Of a DNA stretch of 64,000 nt, positions 1 through 8,187 are shown piece by piece (the first letter of the stretch is position 1; the number at the start of each line of letters is the position of its first letter). The position numbers were made by a program, and so were the translations under genes. Source of the stretch: Microscilla marina ATCC 23134 (lineage in GTDB: Bacteria; Bacteroidota; Bacteroidia; Cytophagales; Microscillaceae); NCBI RefSeq assembly GCF_000169175.1, contig NZ_AAWS01000024.1:62001-126000 (forward strand), written 5' to 3'. Below the pieces are notes generated by a model. It was not told the DNA's origin, searched no databases, and worked only from the letters and a program-made list of their open reading frames with translations.

Positions 1-182
1 TGAGGTTATCTGTTATAGATCGTAAAGGATCGTTGATTCAGATATTGGTAGACAATAAAAATCATCCGAAAGGTAATTTTAGGGTACAGTTTGATGCTTC
101 GCGACTAGTGCCAGGCGTATACTTTTATCGCATAGAAGCAGGAGGAAAAGTGGAGACCAAAAAAATGTTGGTGGTAAAGTAG
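1..182 (+). CDS. C-terminal fragment of a T9SS-sorted secreted protein
   Basis: The reading frame is open from the window edge to the TAG at 180-182 and encodes about 59 residues. The translation has the form of the type A C-terminal sorting domain of the Bacteroidota type IX secretion system: a beta strand starting RLSVIDRKG, then LVPGVYFYRIEAGG and a basic tail ending KKMLVVK. In this family the domain directs proteins through the outer membrane and is then removed or replaced by a surface anchor. The catalytic or adhesive part of the protein lies outside the window, so its function cannot be named. A terminator-like hairpin follows at 215-250. Confidence 0.8.
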   Translation, partial: RLSVIDRKGSLIQILVDNKNHPKGNFRVQFDASRLVPGVYFYRIEAGGKVETKKMLVVK

Positions 183-214
183 GCAGCAAAATAGATCTAA
201 TTTTTTTAATCAAT

Positions 215-250
215 AAAAAACGGATGCTCTGTTAAGGGCGTCCGTTTTTT
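215..250. terminator. Bidirectional intrinsic terminator between convergent genes
   Basis: An inverted repeat pairs AAAAAACGGATGC with GCGTCCGTTTTTT around a short loop, with one T-G pair. It has an A-run on the left and a T-run on the right. It lies between the T9SS gene ending at 182 (+) and the WG-repeat gene ending at 283 (-), so it can serve both. Confidence 0.75.
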
Positions 251-282
251 GATGTATATTTTCTTTTAAAGAACAGGTAGGG

Positions 283-1554
283 CTAAAAGTATTGCTTGCC
301 TTTTCGGTCAATAAACCCTTTTTTGCCACCAATGTTAATTTCTGCTACGCCTTCTTTAAAACTTTTTACTCTTGAGTATTTAAAAGGAATGATTACTTTT
401 CCTCTATGGTTTACGAACCCCCACTTGCCTCGCAACCTTACTGCGGCCAAGCCTTCACTAAAGTTTTGGGCTTTGTCAAACTTCAATGGAATTCTTACTC
501 GCCCCACTTTGTTTACATATCCCCATTTACCATTGTAGTTTACGGCAGCAAGTTCTTCGCTAAAGTCATTGGCATCACGGTATTTCAACGCTACCATTTC
601 ACGACCTCTGCGATCAATCCAACCTTCTCTACCGTTTAACCTTACTCTAATGATACCATCTTTGAAAGTACCATAACTATGCGATGACTCATCATACTTG
701 TATGGAATTACTTCGCGGTTTTTCTTATTAATAAAACCCCATTTACCATTTTTATTTACTTTTGCCAAGCCTTCGCTAAAGTCATAAGCAAGTTCAAATT
801 GCATCGGAATTACAACAATGCCGTTTTTGTTGATATAGCCCCATTTACCATTGTGGTAAACCAGTGCTAGTCCTTCGTTAAAGTCGTAAACATTTTCGTA
901 TTTAAAGCCTATCACTAATTTGCCTCGCTTGTCAACAAAACCCATCTTAGCCTGGTCATTTACAATCTTACCTACAGCAGCAAGTCCTTCATTAAAGCTA
1001 CTGGCTCCGTCATAAACAGTGGGTACAACCAGTTGCCCTCTTTTGTTTACAAAACCTAGTTTTCCGTTGAGCCCAATGGCAGCAAGCCCTTCGCTAAAGT
1101 CATAGACAAAATCATATTTGATAGGCACTACTACTTTGCCTCGTTTATCAATAAAGCCCCACTTAAGGTTAGACTCTACCATCGCAACATTGCCTTTAAA
1201 ATCATTGACCCGGTCGTACCTTGGGGGAATAGTAACCCTCCCTTGTTTATTGACAAAACCCCATTTTTTACCTTTTCTGATTCTGCCCATTCCACCTACT
1301 AAAGGAAGCGCCTCTGAATATTGAGGTTTTACTCTTAGTCTTTTGTTGGTATCAGCATACCCCCATAGGGAGTCTTTTCGGAAAGGAATTAATGAGGGTT
1401 TGATAACCACAAAAAGAGGTTTTTTCTTTTTGGTGGTATCTTTTTTGGCCGGGTTTTTCGTGTTTTTTTGCGCAAACCCATTTTCTGCGGTTAGTGTGCA
1501 TGCAAATGATGCTACTAGTATACAAATGAACGCTTTTCTAATTTTACTCATCAT
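283..1554 (-). CDS. Secreted WG-repeat (KWG) protein
   Basis: A 423-residue protein that starts with a signal peptide (basic MMSKIRK, hydrophobic core, cleavage near NGFAQ) and a lysine-rich linker. The remainder is about ten tandem WG repeats, each roughly 40-45 residues, with the recurring pattern KWGFINKKG, then a hydrophobic/proline strand, KYD, and FSEGLA. WG repeats are beta-rich units frequent in Bacteroidota, and their binding partners are mostly unknown. A second WG-repeat gene lies 141 bp upstream in the same orientation, so the two may be co-transcribed or be duplicates. No enzymatic motif is visible. The function is not established; a surface or periplasmic binding role is inferred from export and repeat structure. 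Confidence 0.85.
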   Translation of the reverse strand: MMSKIRKAFICILVASFACTLTAENGFAQKNTKNPAKKDTTKKKKPLFVVIKPSLIPFRKDSLWGYADTNKRLRVKPQYSEALPLVGGMGRIRKGKKWGFVNKQGRVTIPPRYDRVNDFKGNVAMVESNLKWGFIDKRGKVVVPIKYDFVYDFSEGLAAIGLNGKLGFVNKRGQLVVPTVYDGASSFNEGLAAVGKIVNDQAKMGFVDKRGKLVIGFKYENVYDFNEGLALVYHNGKWGYINKNGIVVIPMQFELAYDFSEGLAKVNKNGKWGFINKKNREVIPYKYDESSHSYGTFKDGIIRVRLNGREGWIDRRGREMVALKYRDANDFSEELAAVNYNGKWGYVNKVGRVRIPLKFDKAQNFSEGLAAVRLRGKWGFVNHRGKVIIPFKYSRVKSFKEGVAEINIGGKKGFIDRKGKQYF

Positions 1555-1695
1555 GACATCTTAAGTCTTGCGAAATGCCTACTCTTAGAAAAATACAATT
1601 AATGTGTTTTCTATAGTAAAAAATCGTGCCATTGCTTTATTTTTTGACACACCTGTGTATTAAAAATACAATAATACAAATACAAATTGAGCTTT

Positions 1696-2883
1696 TCAAT
1701 AATCTACATACTCCGTACCATTTTTATCTATATAAATCCATTCGTTTTTATATTTTACTTTGGCAAGTCCATATTTAAAACCATTGACAAACTCGTATTT
1801 AATAGAAATTACTTCTTCTCCTTTTTTGTTGATAAATCCCCACTTTCCCTGCATCTTCACCCTAATCAAACCATTGCGGGGTACATCTGCTCTGTCGTAC
1901 TTTTGAGGAATCACCATATTTCCTTTGTTGTTGATAAACCCCCACTTTCCTCCATTTTTCACACCTGCCAACCCTTCATAAAAGCTAGAGGCTTTTTCAT
2001 ACTTAAAGGGTATGATTGTGTCGCCACGTTTATCTATAAAACCCCAAAATGCCGCGTTTTTTACTCTGGCCAATCCTTCACGAAAGCTGACTACTCCCAT
2101 ATACTTAGGCTTAATTAGCCAACCTTGTTTATCTACAAAGCCCGAATATCCTCGTTTTTCTATTCTTGCCAGGCCCTCGCGAAAACTTACTGCAGCATCA
2201 AATTGATAGTTGATGACAAGCTCTCCCTCGGTATTGATAAACCCGTAGAGATTTTCATATTTTACCAACGCCAACCCTTCACTAAAATTGCTTACATCTT
2301 TGTACTTTGTCGGAATCACGATATTACCTTGCCTATTGATAAACCCCCAAAAACCTCTGATTTGTACGCCTGTATACTTTTTGCCAAAAGGGTGTACATA
2401 GTCATACTCAGGCTTGATGACGAGTTTACCTTCGTAGTTAATAAACCCGTACTTGCCATTGTACTTAACAATTGCCAAGCCATTTCTAAATCCCGCGACA
2501 TAGTCATACATCAACGCTGTCACGGGCTTGCCTGTATTGTCTATCACTCCCCATCCATTACCGCGCCTCACTATAGCCCGTTTATTGTCAAAGTTTGTGG
2601 CATAATCGTATTTTATATCATTGATAAACCGTTGCCTCTTATCAATGAACCGGTATTTACCATCAATTTTTACCCGGGCTACTCCGTCATTAAATGGGTC
2701 TACTTGATCGTATTGAAGCGAAATAACCATTTTTTTTAAACTATCAGAAAAGCCCCACTTTTTGGTGTGTCTGTATTCGTGTTTCCGGTAAGGATAATAA
2801 GTTTGACTAAAGCCCTGACAAATGATTGCTGCTTGAAAAAGTAACATGTATAAAAGCCTGCTACTGTATTTTTTGTACTGCAT
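1696..2883 (-). CDS. Secreted WG-repeat (KWG) protein
   Basis: A 395-residue protein with an N-terminal signal peptide (MQYKKYSSRL, hydrophobic stretch, cleavage near GFSQ). About ten WG repeats follow, with units such as KWGFINNKGNMVIPQKYD and FYEGLAGVKNGG. It has the same architecture as the gene immediately downstream (283-1554) but is clearly diverged from it, so this is an old paralogous pair. The last repeat ends EWIYIDKNG close to the C terminus and there is no T9SS sorting domain, so the product is probably periplasmic or outer-membrane associated. The function is unknown; only the repeat family and export are supported by sequence. Confidence 0.85.
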   Translation of the reverse strand: MQYKKYSSRLLYMLLFQAAIICQGFSQTYYPYRKHEYRHTKKWGFSDSLKKMVISLQYDQVDPFNDGVARVKIDGKYRFIDKRQRFINDIKYDYATNFDNKRAIVRRGNGWGVIDNTGKPVTALMYDYVAGFRNGLAIVKYNGKYGFINYEGKLVIKPEYDYVHPFGKKYTGVQIRGFWGFINRQGNIVIPTKYKDVSNFSEGLALVKYENLYGFINTEGELVINYQFDAAVSFREGLARIEKRGYSGFVDKQGWLIKPKYMGVVSFREGLARVKNAAFWGFIDKRGDTIIPFKYEKASSFYEGLAGVKNGGKWGFINNKGNMVIPQKYDRADVPRNGLIRVKMQGKWGFINKKGEEVISIKYEFVNGFKYGLAKVKYKNEWIYIDKNGTEYVDY

Positions 2884-3387
2884 TAATTTGAATGTTTAAT
2901 AAATTTTGTTCGATTATATGGAGTTACATCACCCATTTTTGTTATGCTGAGATCTTGTTTGCAAAATATACAACATGTTTTGTCTTTAAGACACATATTC
3001 GACCTTGTTAGTTGCAATTATTACAAGAGGTAATGGTTTGTAAGTAAGTATTTTAGCCGAGGAGCACCTAGTGGGTAAATATCTGGTGTGTATTCAAGAT
3101 AAAAGATTGAAAATACCTCACCCTGACCAACGCTTTATTCATCAGTAAAACGGAGGAAATAAAGTGTTCTAAAAAAATAAAAAAACTTGTTTGGCGAATG
3201 GTGATATGGTGGGAATAATCCTGTTGTATAGTTAAATCCTGAAATAATCTAATATTCAAAGTTACGCTTAGTAAAGTCAATGAAAGACACCTTGACCGAC
3301 AATACAGTTTTCTATGTTAAAACCAGACAGTTCTACTCGGTAGTTTTCGGTCATTGCTTCCAGCGCGGTCTGTGAGTATTATAGGGT
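2884..3387. other. Intergenic region, no gene recognised
   Basis: AT-rich spacer between the WG-repeat gene and the AddB-like gene. A small minus-strand frame here has no coding character. A 22-bp stretch at about 3144-3165 (AGTAAAACGGAGGAAATAAA) resembles 6763-6784 near the dispersed repeat upstream of the tRNA-like array. Nothing else is recognised. Confidence 0.5.
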
Positions 3388-6300
3388 TTATCGGCCACAA
3401 ATACCCTTGTAGGCACAATACACGCAAGTGTTAATATCTGGAGTGCGTTCTATAGGTTGGGTTTCGTCTGCCATATTATGAATAATCTCTTGCAAATATA
3501 TTTCTGACTTGTGCACATATTCGTGTAGGGTTTCAGAAAACAATTCCTGATCTTTTACACTACTTTTGAGCTCTAGCAGTCCTTCTTTGAGGTTACGCAA
3601 ACTATAGATACCTGCACTGATAGGTTCCTTTTCGGTAAGCTTGTGTTCGCCAATGTAATACTCTCCCTTTTCTATAATTAGCTTAGACAAAATATATTTA
3701 TACAACCAAAGCTGCCTTACTTTGTCGGCTTTGGTGTCCGATACCAAGCGCTCCAGGTCATCATTGCTTAGCTTTACATCCTTCTTTTCTACCAACCCTG
3801 TTTTATAGTCAATAATACGTACCTTTTCGCCAATTTTGTCTATACGGTCAGTAATCCCCTTGATCTTTACCTCTGTCACTTGCCCATTTACCTCCGCCTC
3901 AAACTGGGCAGATAGTACCGGGCTAAAAGCTTCTTGAGGGTCAGTCCAACGGTTTTTGTTTTCCAGGCTCAAAATTTCAAACGGCGCCCCATTTTCTTTA
4001 GCTTCTTTTGCCTGATTTTTCAGAAAGTTAGTCACAAAGTTGGTGGCAAGCTTTTTAGTGATGAAATTCTCACCAGTTTGCAGGTAGTTGGCGTACTCTT
4101 CTTGCAAAAACTTTTCATTTACCCGGTTTTGTACTTCGGGCAGTTCGGCTTCTATATGCGGGGCTTCTATTTCTTTGTGTTTTGCCGACAGTTCCCGGTA
4201 AATATCTTCTAGTATTTCGTGTACAATGCTTCCAAACTTATCTGCTCCCAGGCTTTCTTCTACTACAATTGAGTTACCTATTTCGGCAATCTGGTTAAAA
4301 TAATACTTAAGCGAACAACTAATGAATGCGTTGATATGCCACGGTGATAAACCTTCTTTGAACTTTTGCATCAGTTTGTCCATTACCTGGGTGTTTTTCT
4401 GAATGACCAGCCCCTGCTCTTCGTATTCGTCAGATTTGCGAAAGCGCCCCACTTGATTTTTTACTTTTATCTCAGGGTTGTACTGCGACAAGTCGTGTTG
4501 AAGCTGAAGCAATAAACGGCTTTTTTCATAGCCTCCATAGGTATCAGAAGGTGACACGTGTAAAATGGCTACTTTTTTGGCACGCTGTAGCAAACGGTAA
4601 AAATGATAACTCAACATAGCCTCCTGGTCTACATAAGTAGGCAGTCCATAGCTTTGCGAAATATCAAAGGGGATGAAAGAATTACTTTTTTTGCCTTTGG
4701 GCAAGATCGTTTCATTGACCGATAACAAAATCACGTTGTCAAAATCAATGTTACGGGTTTCTACCAGACTCAATACTTGCAAGCTGGTAGATTTTTCGCT
4801 GTCGAAAGCTACCTTAGCTTCGCGAAACGCCTGGTAAAGAAAAATTTTGAAGGTATGAATACTGATAAAGCCACGACGGGTACGAATAAAAAACTTTAAG
4901 TCATTTAAAATCTCTCGAAACTGTTCGGCATACTTAATTTCAAACTGGTTGGTTTCAAAGTTGAGAAGTTCCATCAATTGCTCAAAACAAGCAATGGCAT
5001 CAAGGGCGTTTTTCCAACTGCTAAACAAAATCTCAAATAGCTGACGAAAGGCAGGGGCTTGTTGGTGAATGCGGGCAAGCTCATCGTCGGTTTTATCTTC
5101 TTTAAACAAAGGCGTTTCTGTAAAGTCGAGCAGTGCTGCCTGTGATAAAAAAATCTGGTTATTTTTATTAATAAAACGCACCACCTCCTGAATAAAACCA
5201 GGGCGGGTTTCACCTTCTGTAGTAATTTCTGCTTCAACCTTGCGCTCAAACTGCCGGATAAAAGGGTGATTTAACAACTTAATAATGCTTCGGTAGCTAA
5301 ACTTAGAGACCTTTTCGGGTTTCTTGTCATCAGTTGCGGTTTGGTCTTTTTCTTCCTCTTCTTTTTCTTCTTCCTGCTCAAGCACCACCCTTATTTTGGT
5401 TTGGTTTTGCTCAAACAATGCGTCTACCAGGTTAAACAAAGCCGAATTGCGCAAAGCAAGCCCCATTGTAATATTCATTCCAGCATATTCTTTACTCAAT
5501 GAATGAATCAATGGGACCAATATATTTTCGTCCGACAGCACAATGGCGGTATCACTTCCGCCTGTTCCTTGTCCGTTTGTATTGGCTTTGAGCGGGTTAA
5601 TTGCCCAGTTTTCTAACAGCTGATTGGTAGCCCTGCCTTGCAAACTGGCATTGGCCACACTTATTACTTGTACCTCTTTTTTAGTTTCCTGCAAGTGGTT
5701 TCCCTGAAAGTTCCAGGCATCGCCCGCCCAGTCTTTTTTATATTGCTTGAGAAACATTCCCGCCTTATTCTCAATGCCTTCGCGCATGTAATAATCATCG
5801 GTATCCCAGAATACCTCTGCTTTGCCTTTTTTTACCAATTGTTTAAAAATACTTTCTTCAGACTTAGTCAAAGCATTGAACCCTATAAACACAAATTGAT
5901 TGTACTTGTCAGGTTGTATAAGCAACTCGTCTATCTCATTGGCCAGCTTGCGGTAAAGCATGCCCATGTATGCCTGTCCATTAGAAGTGAGTCTTTCCTG
6001 AAACTGCGTATAAGTCTCTTGCAGGTTTTCCCATAGTTTAAAATAACGCGATATTTTGGTAGTTATCTGTTGTTCGCCCAGGTTCCAGCGCTCAATGTTT
6101 TTAATGTCGCTCAGGTTGCTAAACAATTTTTTTGCATCTACCAGATTACGGTCAATTTGTTCAAAGTCTTTCAGCAGTACATACCCCCAACTAGTAAATT
6201 TTTCCAGCTTAATTTCAGGGTCAATTTTACGGAAAACATCGTACAACTCCAGCAACAGCACAATGGCACTCGATGTATCGGTTTGGGTAGTTTCAGTTAC

Positions 6301-6480
6301 AAAATCGTCTATGGTTAGAATGGTAGGAAAATCTTCTGCGTCGACTTTTTGAGCAACCATAAAGTGACGCAATACATGGCAACTTCTACGGGTAGGCATT
6401 ACCACACAAAGCCCTTTTAGCCCCTCGGTACCGTGGTGGTCAATCAGCTGAGTAATGCATTGATGTAGAAAAGCCTGCAT
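3388..6480 (-). CDS. AddB-type PD-(D/E)XK nuclease / inactivated helicase (double-strand break repair)
   Basis: A 1030-residue protein. The N-terminal part resembles the helicase-like half of AddB/RecB-family proteins (CVVMPTRRSCHVLRHF replaces a normal Walker A, so the motor is probably inactive). The C-terminal part is a RecB-type nuclease with the motif GITDRID followed by IIDYKTG; D891 and K893 are the expected metal and catalytic residues. Four cysteines are placed as in the iron-sulfur staple of AddB nucleases: C722 (ISCSLKYYF) and C1019, C1022 and C1028 in the terminal CVYCAYKGICGR. In AddAB, this subunit cuts one strand during end resection and recognises Chi. The AddA partner is not in the window. 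An acidic low-complexity patch (EEEKEEEEKD) lies near residue 365. The start at 6480 gives a sensible N terminus. Confidence 0.85.
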   Translation of the reverse strand: MQAFLHQCITQLIDHHGTEGLKGLCVVMPTRRSCHVLRHFMVAQKVDAEDFPTILTIDDFVTETTQTDTSSAIVLLLELYDVFRKIDPEIKLEKFTSWGYVLLKDFEQIDRNLVDAKKLFSNLSDIKNIERWNLGEQQITTKISRYFKLWENLQETYTQFQERLTSNGQAYMGMLYRKLANEIDELLIQPDKYNQFVFIGFNALTKSEESIFKQLVKKGKAEVFWDTDDYYMREGIENKAGMFLKQYKKDWAGDAWNFQGNHLQETKKEVQVISVANASLQGRATNQLLENWAINPLKANTNGQGTGGSDTAIVLSDENILVPLIHSLSKEYAGMNITMGLALRNSALFNLVDALFEQNQTKIRVVLEQEEEKEEEEKDQTATDDKKPEKVSKFSYRSIIKLLNHPFIRQFERKVEAEITTEGETRPGFIQEVVRFINKNNQIFLSQAALLDFTETPLFKEDKTDDELARIHQQAPAFRQLFEILFSSWKNALDAIACFEQLMELLNFETNQFEIKYAEQFREILNDLKFFIRTRRGFISIHTFKIFLYQAFREAKVAFDSEKSTSLQVLSLVETRNIDFDNVILLSVNETILPKGKKSNSFIPFDISQSYGLPTYVDQEAMLSYHFYRLLQRAKKVAILHVSPSDTYGGYEKSRLLLQLQHDLSQYNPEIKVKNQVGRFRKSDEYEEQGLVIQKNTQVMDKLMQKFKEGLSPWHINAFISCSLKYYFNQIAEIGNSIVVEESLGADKFGSIVHEILEDIYRELSAKHKEIEAPHIEAELPEVQNRVNEKFLQEEYANYLQTGENFITKKLATNFVTNFLKNQAKEAKENGAPFEILSLENKNRWTDPQEAFSPVLSAQFEAEVNGQVTEVKIKGITDRIDKIGEKVRIIDYKTGLVEKKDVKLSNDDLERLVSDTKADKVRQLWLYKYILSKLIIEKGEYYIGEHKLTEKEPISAGIYSLRNLKEGLLELKSSVKDQELFSETLHEYVHKSEIYLQEIIHNMADETQPIERTPDINTCVYCAYKGICGR

Positions 6481-7039
6481 ATTTATTTTTACTTTTTATA
6501 TTGGTGTCAGTCCTAAGTCAATAGTCCATAGTATTTAGTCCGTAGTCCATAGCGGATTCGAGTAAATGTTTACCCTATTAATCATTGTAAACCAATGGCG
6601 TATATTAAATTTGTTTACTTGCTTTATTTTTCAAAGGGTTTCAGTTTTACGTCTAAATTAAATAGTTTTTAAACTTATAACCATTTGATAACCGAGCCTC
6701 TGGTGAGCTCACCGAAGGTAATCAGTAATCAACTTTGACTAAAATCACTGCGGAGTATTGTAAGTAAAACGGAAAAAATAAAGTAATCCAACTGGATCAG
6801 GTTATTTTTGTAGGTTTACTAAAAAGTAAATTTAGCAAAACTTTTCCACAAGCATACCACCCCCTCAACTAATTGTTGTACCATTGGCAGTAGGTTGCTT
6901 TTTTAAGGTATCTTTTCTTGGCGTATTTTGATGGGCGGTTAACAAAAAAAATGCCCAACCCCGTTCTGGTGGGTCAGGCATGTTTGTTAAAAATAAGCAT
7001 TATGCAGATAATGGACTCTTCAATAGACTACTTATGAAG
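6481..7039. other. Intergenic region containing a dispersed repeat
   Basis: No gene is seen. Positions 6519-6757 hold one copy of an intergenic repeat whose inverted, diverged second copy is at 53795-54010. The remaining sequence runs up to the 3' end of the first tRNA-like gene. Confidence 0.6.
6519..6757 (-). repeat. Dispersed intergenic repeat, copy A
   Basis: Read on the minus strand, this stretch follows the same order of blocks as 53795-54010 on the plus strand: GCAGTGATTTTAGTCAAAGT, then TTTAAAAACTATTTAA, then CATTTACTCGAATC, then CTATGGACTA and ACTAAATACTATGGACTATT. The last ~53 bp are nearly identical and the middle is diverged with small indels. It contains no reading frame. Shorter relatives of the last block occur near 18941 and 24925. 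Confidence 0.7.
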
Positions 7040-7151
7040 CTGTAAGGGGAGGGTTCGAACCTCCACGAAGCGGTTAGTCCCTGCTGGAATTTGTCCCTTT
7101 GTCTTCACCCCCGAGACGGGAGGGCATGTCTGCCAATTTCATCACCTTACA
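7040..7151 (-). tRNA. Class II tRNA-like gene with 43-nt variable region (array copy 1, short form)
   Basis: A 112-nt cloverleaf on the minus strand. The acceptor stem TGTAAGG pairs perfectly with CCTTACA. The D arm carries a Leu-like AAATTGGCAGA loop containing G18G19. The anticodon stem CCCTC pairs with GGGGG around the loop CCGTCTC. The T arm is GGAGG-TTCGAAC-CCTCC, and the discriminator is G73. CCA is not encoded. The variable region of 43 nt is about twice the usual class II maximum; its base GAAG pairs with CTTC. Positions 34-36 read GTC but position 33 is C, so the identity is left open. G73 and a long arm would suit seryl-tRNA synthetase, while the D loop looks Leu-like. The sequence is identical to copy 6. 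Confidence 0.75.
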
Positions 7152-7254
7152 GTGTGTATTATATAAATATTTATGTCCCCAATAGCCAAACTATTGGAGA
7201 AGCATAAGCAAGTAACTGATTGTAGGATAACTCACATATATATAATCAAAAAAG

Positions 7255-7414
7255 CTGTAAGGGGAGGGTTCGAACCTCCACGGAGCGGTTAGTCCCTGCT
7301 GGAATTTATCCCTTCAGAATACCTTTCATATTTTGCCTGACACAAAAATTGAAAAGTACTCATTTCTCCACCCCCGAGACGGGAGGGCATGTCTGCCAAT
7401 TTCATCACCTTACA
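7255..7414 (-). tRNA. Class II tRNA-like gene with 91-nt variable region (array copy 2, long form)
   Basis: A 160-nt gene with the same acceptor, D, anticodon and T arms as the short form, so the tRNA core is unchanged. The variable region is 91 nt because of a 48-nt expansion next to the anticodon-side strand of the variable arm. The base of the arm is GGAG (pairing with 7282-7285) and CTCC (7366-7369 on the plus strand), where the short copies have GAAG/CTTC; this is a compensatory change. The distal part of the variable region (GGGATAAATTCCAGCAGGGA on the RNA strand) is shared with the short forms apart from one base. It is identical to copy 3. Confidence 0.75.
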
Positions 7415-7426
7415 GTGTGTTTGTTA

Positions 7427-7448
7427 TTTACCCCTCTTTTGGGGTAAA
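7427..7448 (-). other. Spacer hairpin between tRNA-like copies (representative)
   Basis: An 8-bp perfect stem TTTACCCC/GGGGTAAA with a 6-nt loop. Equivalent hairpins occur at 7673-7694, 7907-7928 and about 8127-8146. In the 7907 copy one G is replaced by A on the plus strand; in minus-strand RNA this gives a U-G pair, so the stem is kept. It could be a processing signal, a terminator-like pause or a protein site. Confidence 0.5.
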
Positions 7449-7500
7449 CTTGTTGCACCGATATGCATCGGTATCTAATGACTTGAAGCTATTGAAAAAG

Positions 7501-7660
7501 CTGTAAGGGGAGGGTTCGAACCTCCACGGAGCGGTTAGTCCCTGCTGGAATTTATCCCTTCAGAATACCTTTCATATTTTGCCTGACACAAAAATTGAAA
7601 AGTACTCATTTCTCCACCCCCGAGACGGGAGGGCATGTCTGCCAATTTCATCACCTTACA
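7501..7660 (-). tRNA. Class II tRNA-like gene with 91-nt variable region (array copy 3, long form)
   Basis: Identical in sequence to copy 2 over all 160 nt: perfect 7-bp acceptor stem, T loop TTCGAAC, anticodon loop CCGTCTC, G73, no encoded CCA, and variable-arm base GGAG/CTCC. The spacer to copy 2 contains a palindromic hairpin at 7427-7448. Confidence 0.75.
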
Positions 7661-7734
7661 GTGTGTTTGTTATTTACCCCTCTTTTGGGGTAAACTTGTC
7701 GCTTGAAGCTTCCTACTTGAAGCTATTGAAAAAG

Positions 7735-7894
7735 CTGTAAGGGGAGGGTTCGAACCTCCACGGAGCGGTTAGTCCCTGCTGGAATTTATCCCTTCAGAAT
7801 ACTATTCATGTTTTGCCTACCACAAAAGTTGAAAAGTACTCGTTTCTCCACCCCCGAGACGGGAGGGCATGTCTGCCAATTTCATCACCTTACA
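7735..7894 (-). tRNA. Class II tRNA-like gene with 91-nt variable region (array copy 4, diverged long form)
   Basis: 160 nt. The acceptor, D, anticodon and T arms and the variable-arm base GGAG/CTCC match copies 2 and 3 exactly. All substitutions fall inside the expanded part of the variable region. One change removes an ATG and another creates a stop in the frame that is open in copies 2 and 3. The core is therefore conserved while the insert drifts, as expected for a structural RNA and not for a coding insert. Confidence 0.72.
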
Positions 7895-7954
7895 GTGTGT
7901 TTGTTATTTACCCCTCTTTTGAGGTAAACTTGTTGCTTGAAGCCGTTTAAAAAG

Positions 7955-8114
7955 CTGTAAGGGGAGGGTTCGAACCTCCACGGAGCGGTTAGTCCCTGCT
8001 GGAATTTATCCCTTCAGAATACCTTTCATGTTTTGCCTGACACAAAAATTGAAAAGTACTCATTTCTCCACCCCCGAGACGGGAGGGCATGTCTGCCAAT
8101 TTCATCACCTTACA
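7955..8114 (-). tRNA. Class II tRNA-like gene with 91-nt variable region (array copy 5, long form)
   Basis: 160 nt, differing from copies 2 and 3 by a single base in the expanded variable region (CATG instead of CATA on the plus strand). All stems, the GTC at positions 34-36, C33 and G73 are as in the other copies. Confidence 0.75.
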
Positions 8115-8187
8115 GTGTGTTTGTTATTACCCCTCTTTTGGGGTAAACTTGTCGCTTGAAGCTTCCTACTTGAAGCCATTTAAAAAG

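Noticed and set aside
3068-3280. 70-codon minus-strand frame between the WG-repeat and AddB-like genes
   Set aside because: AT-rich low-information sequence without a ribosome-binding context or any motif.
7277-7369. A 24-codon reading frame in the expanded variable region of the long tRNA-like copies, suggesting a tmRNA-like coding insert
   Set aside because: It is open in copies 2, 3 and 5, but copy 4 lacks the ATG and has an internal stop while keeping the tRNA core. Conservation therefore follows structure and not coding.
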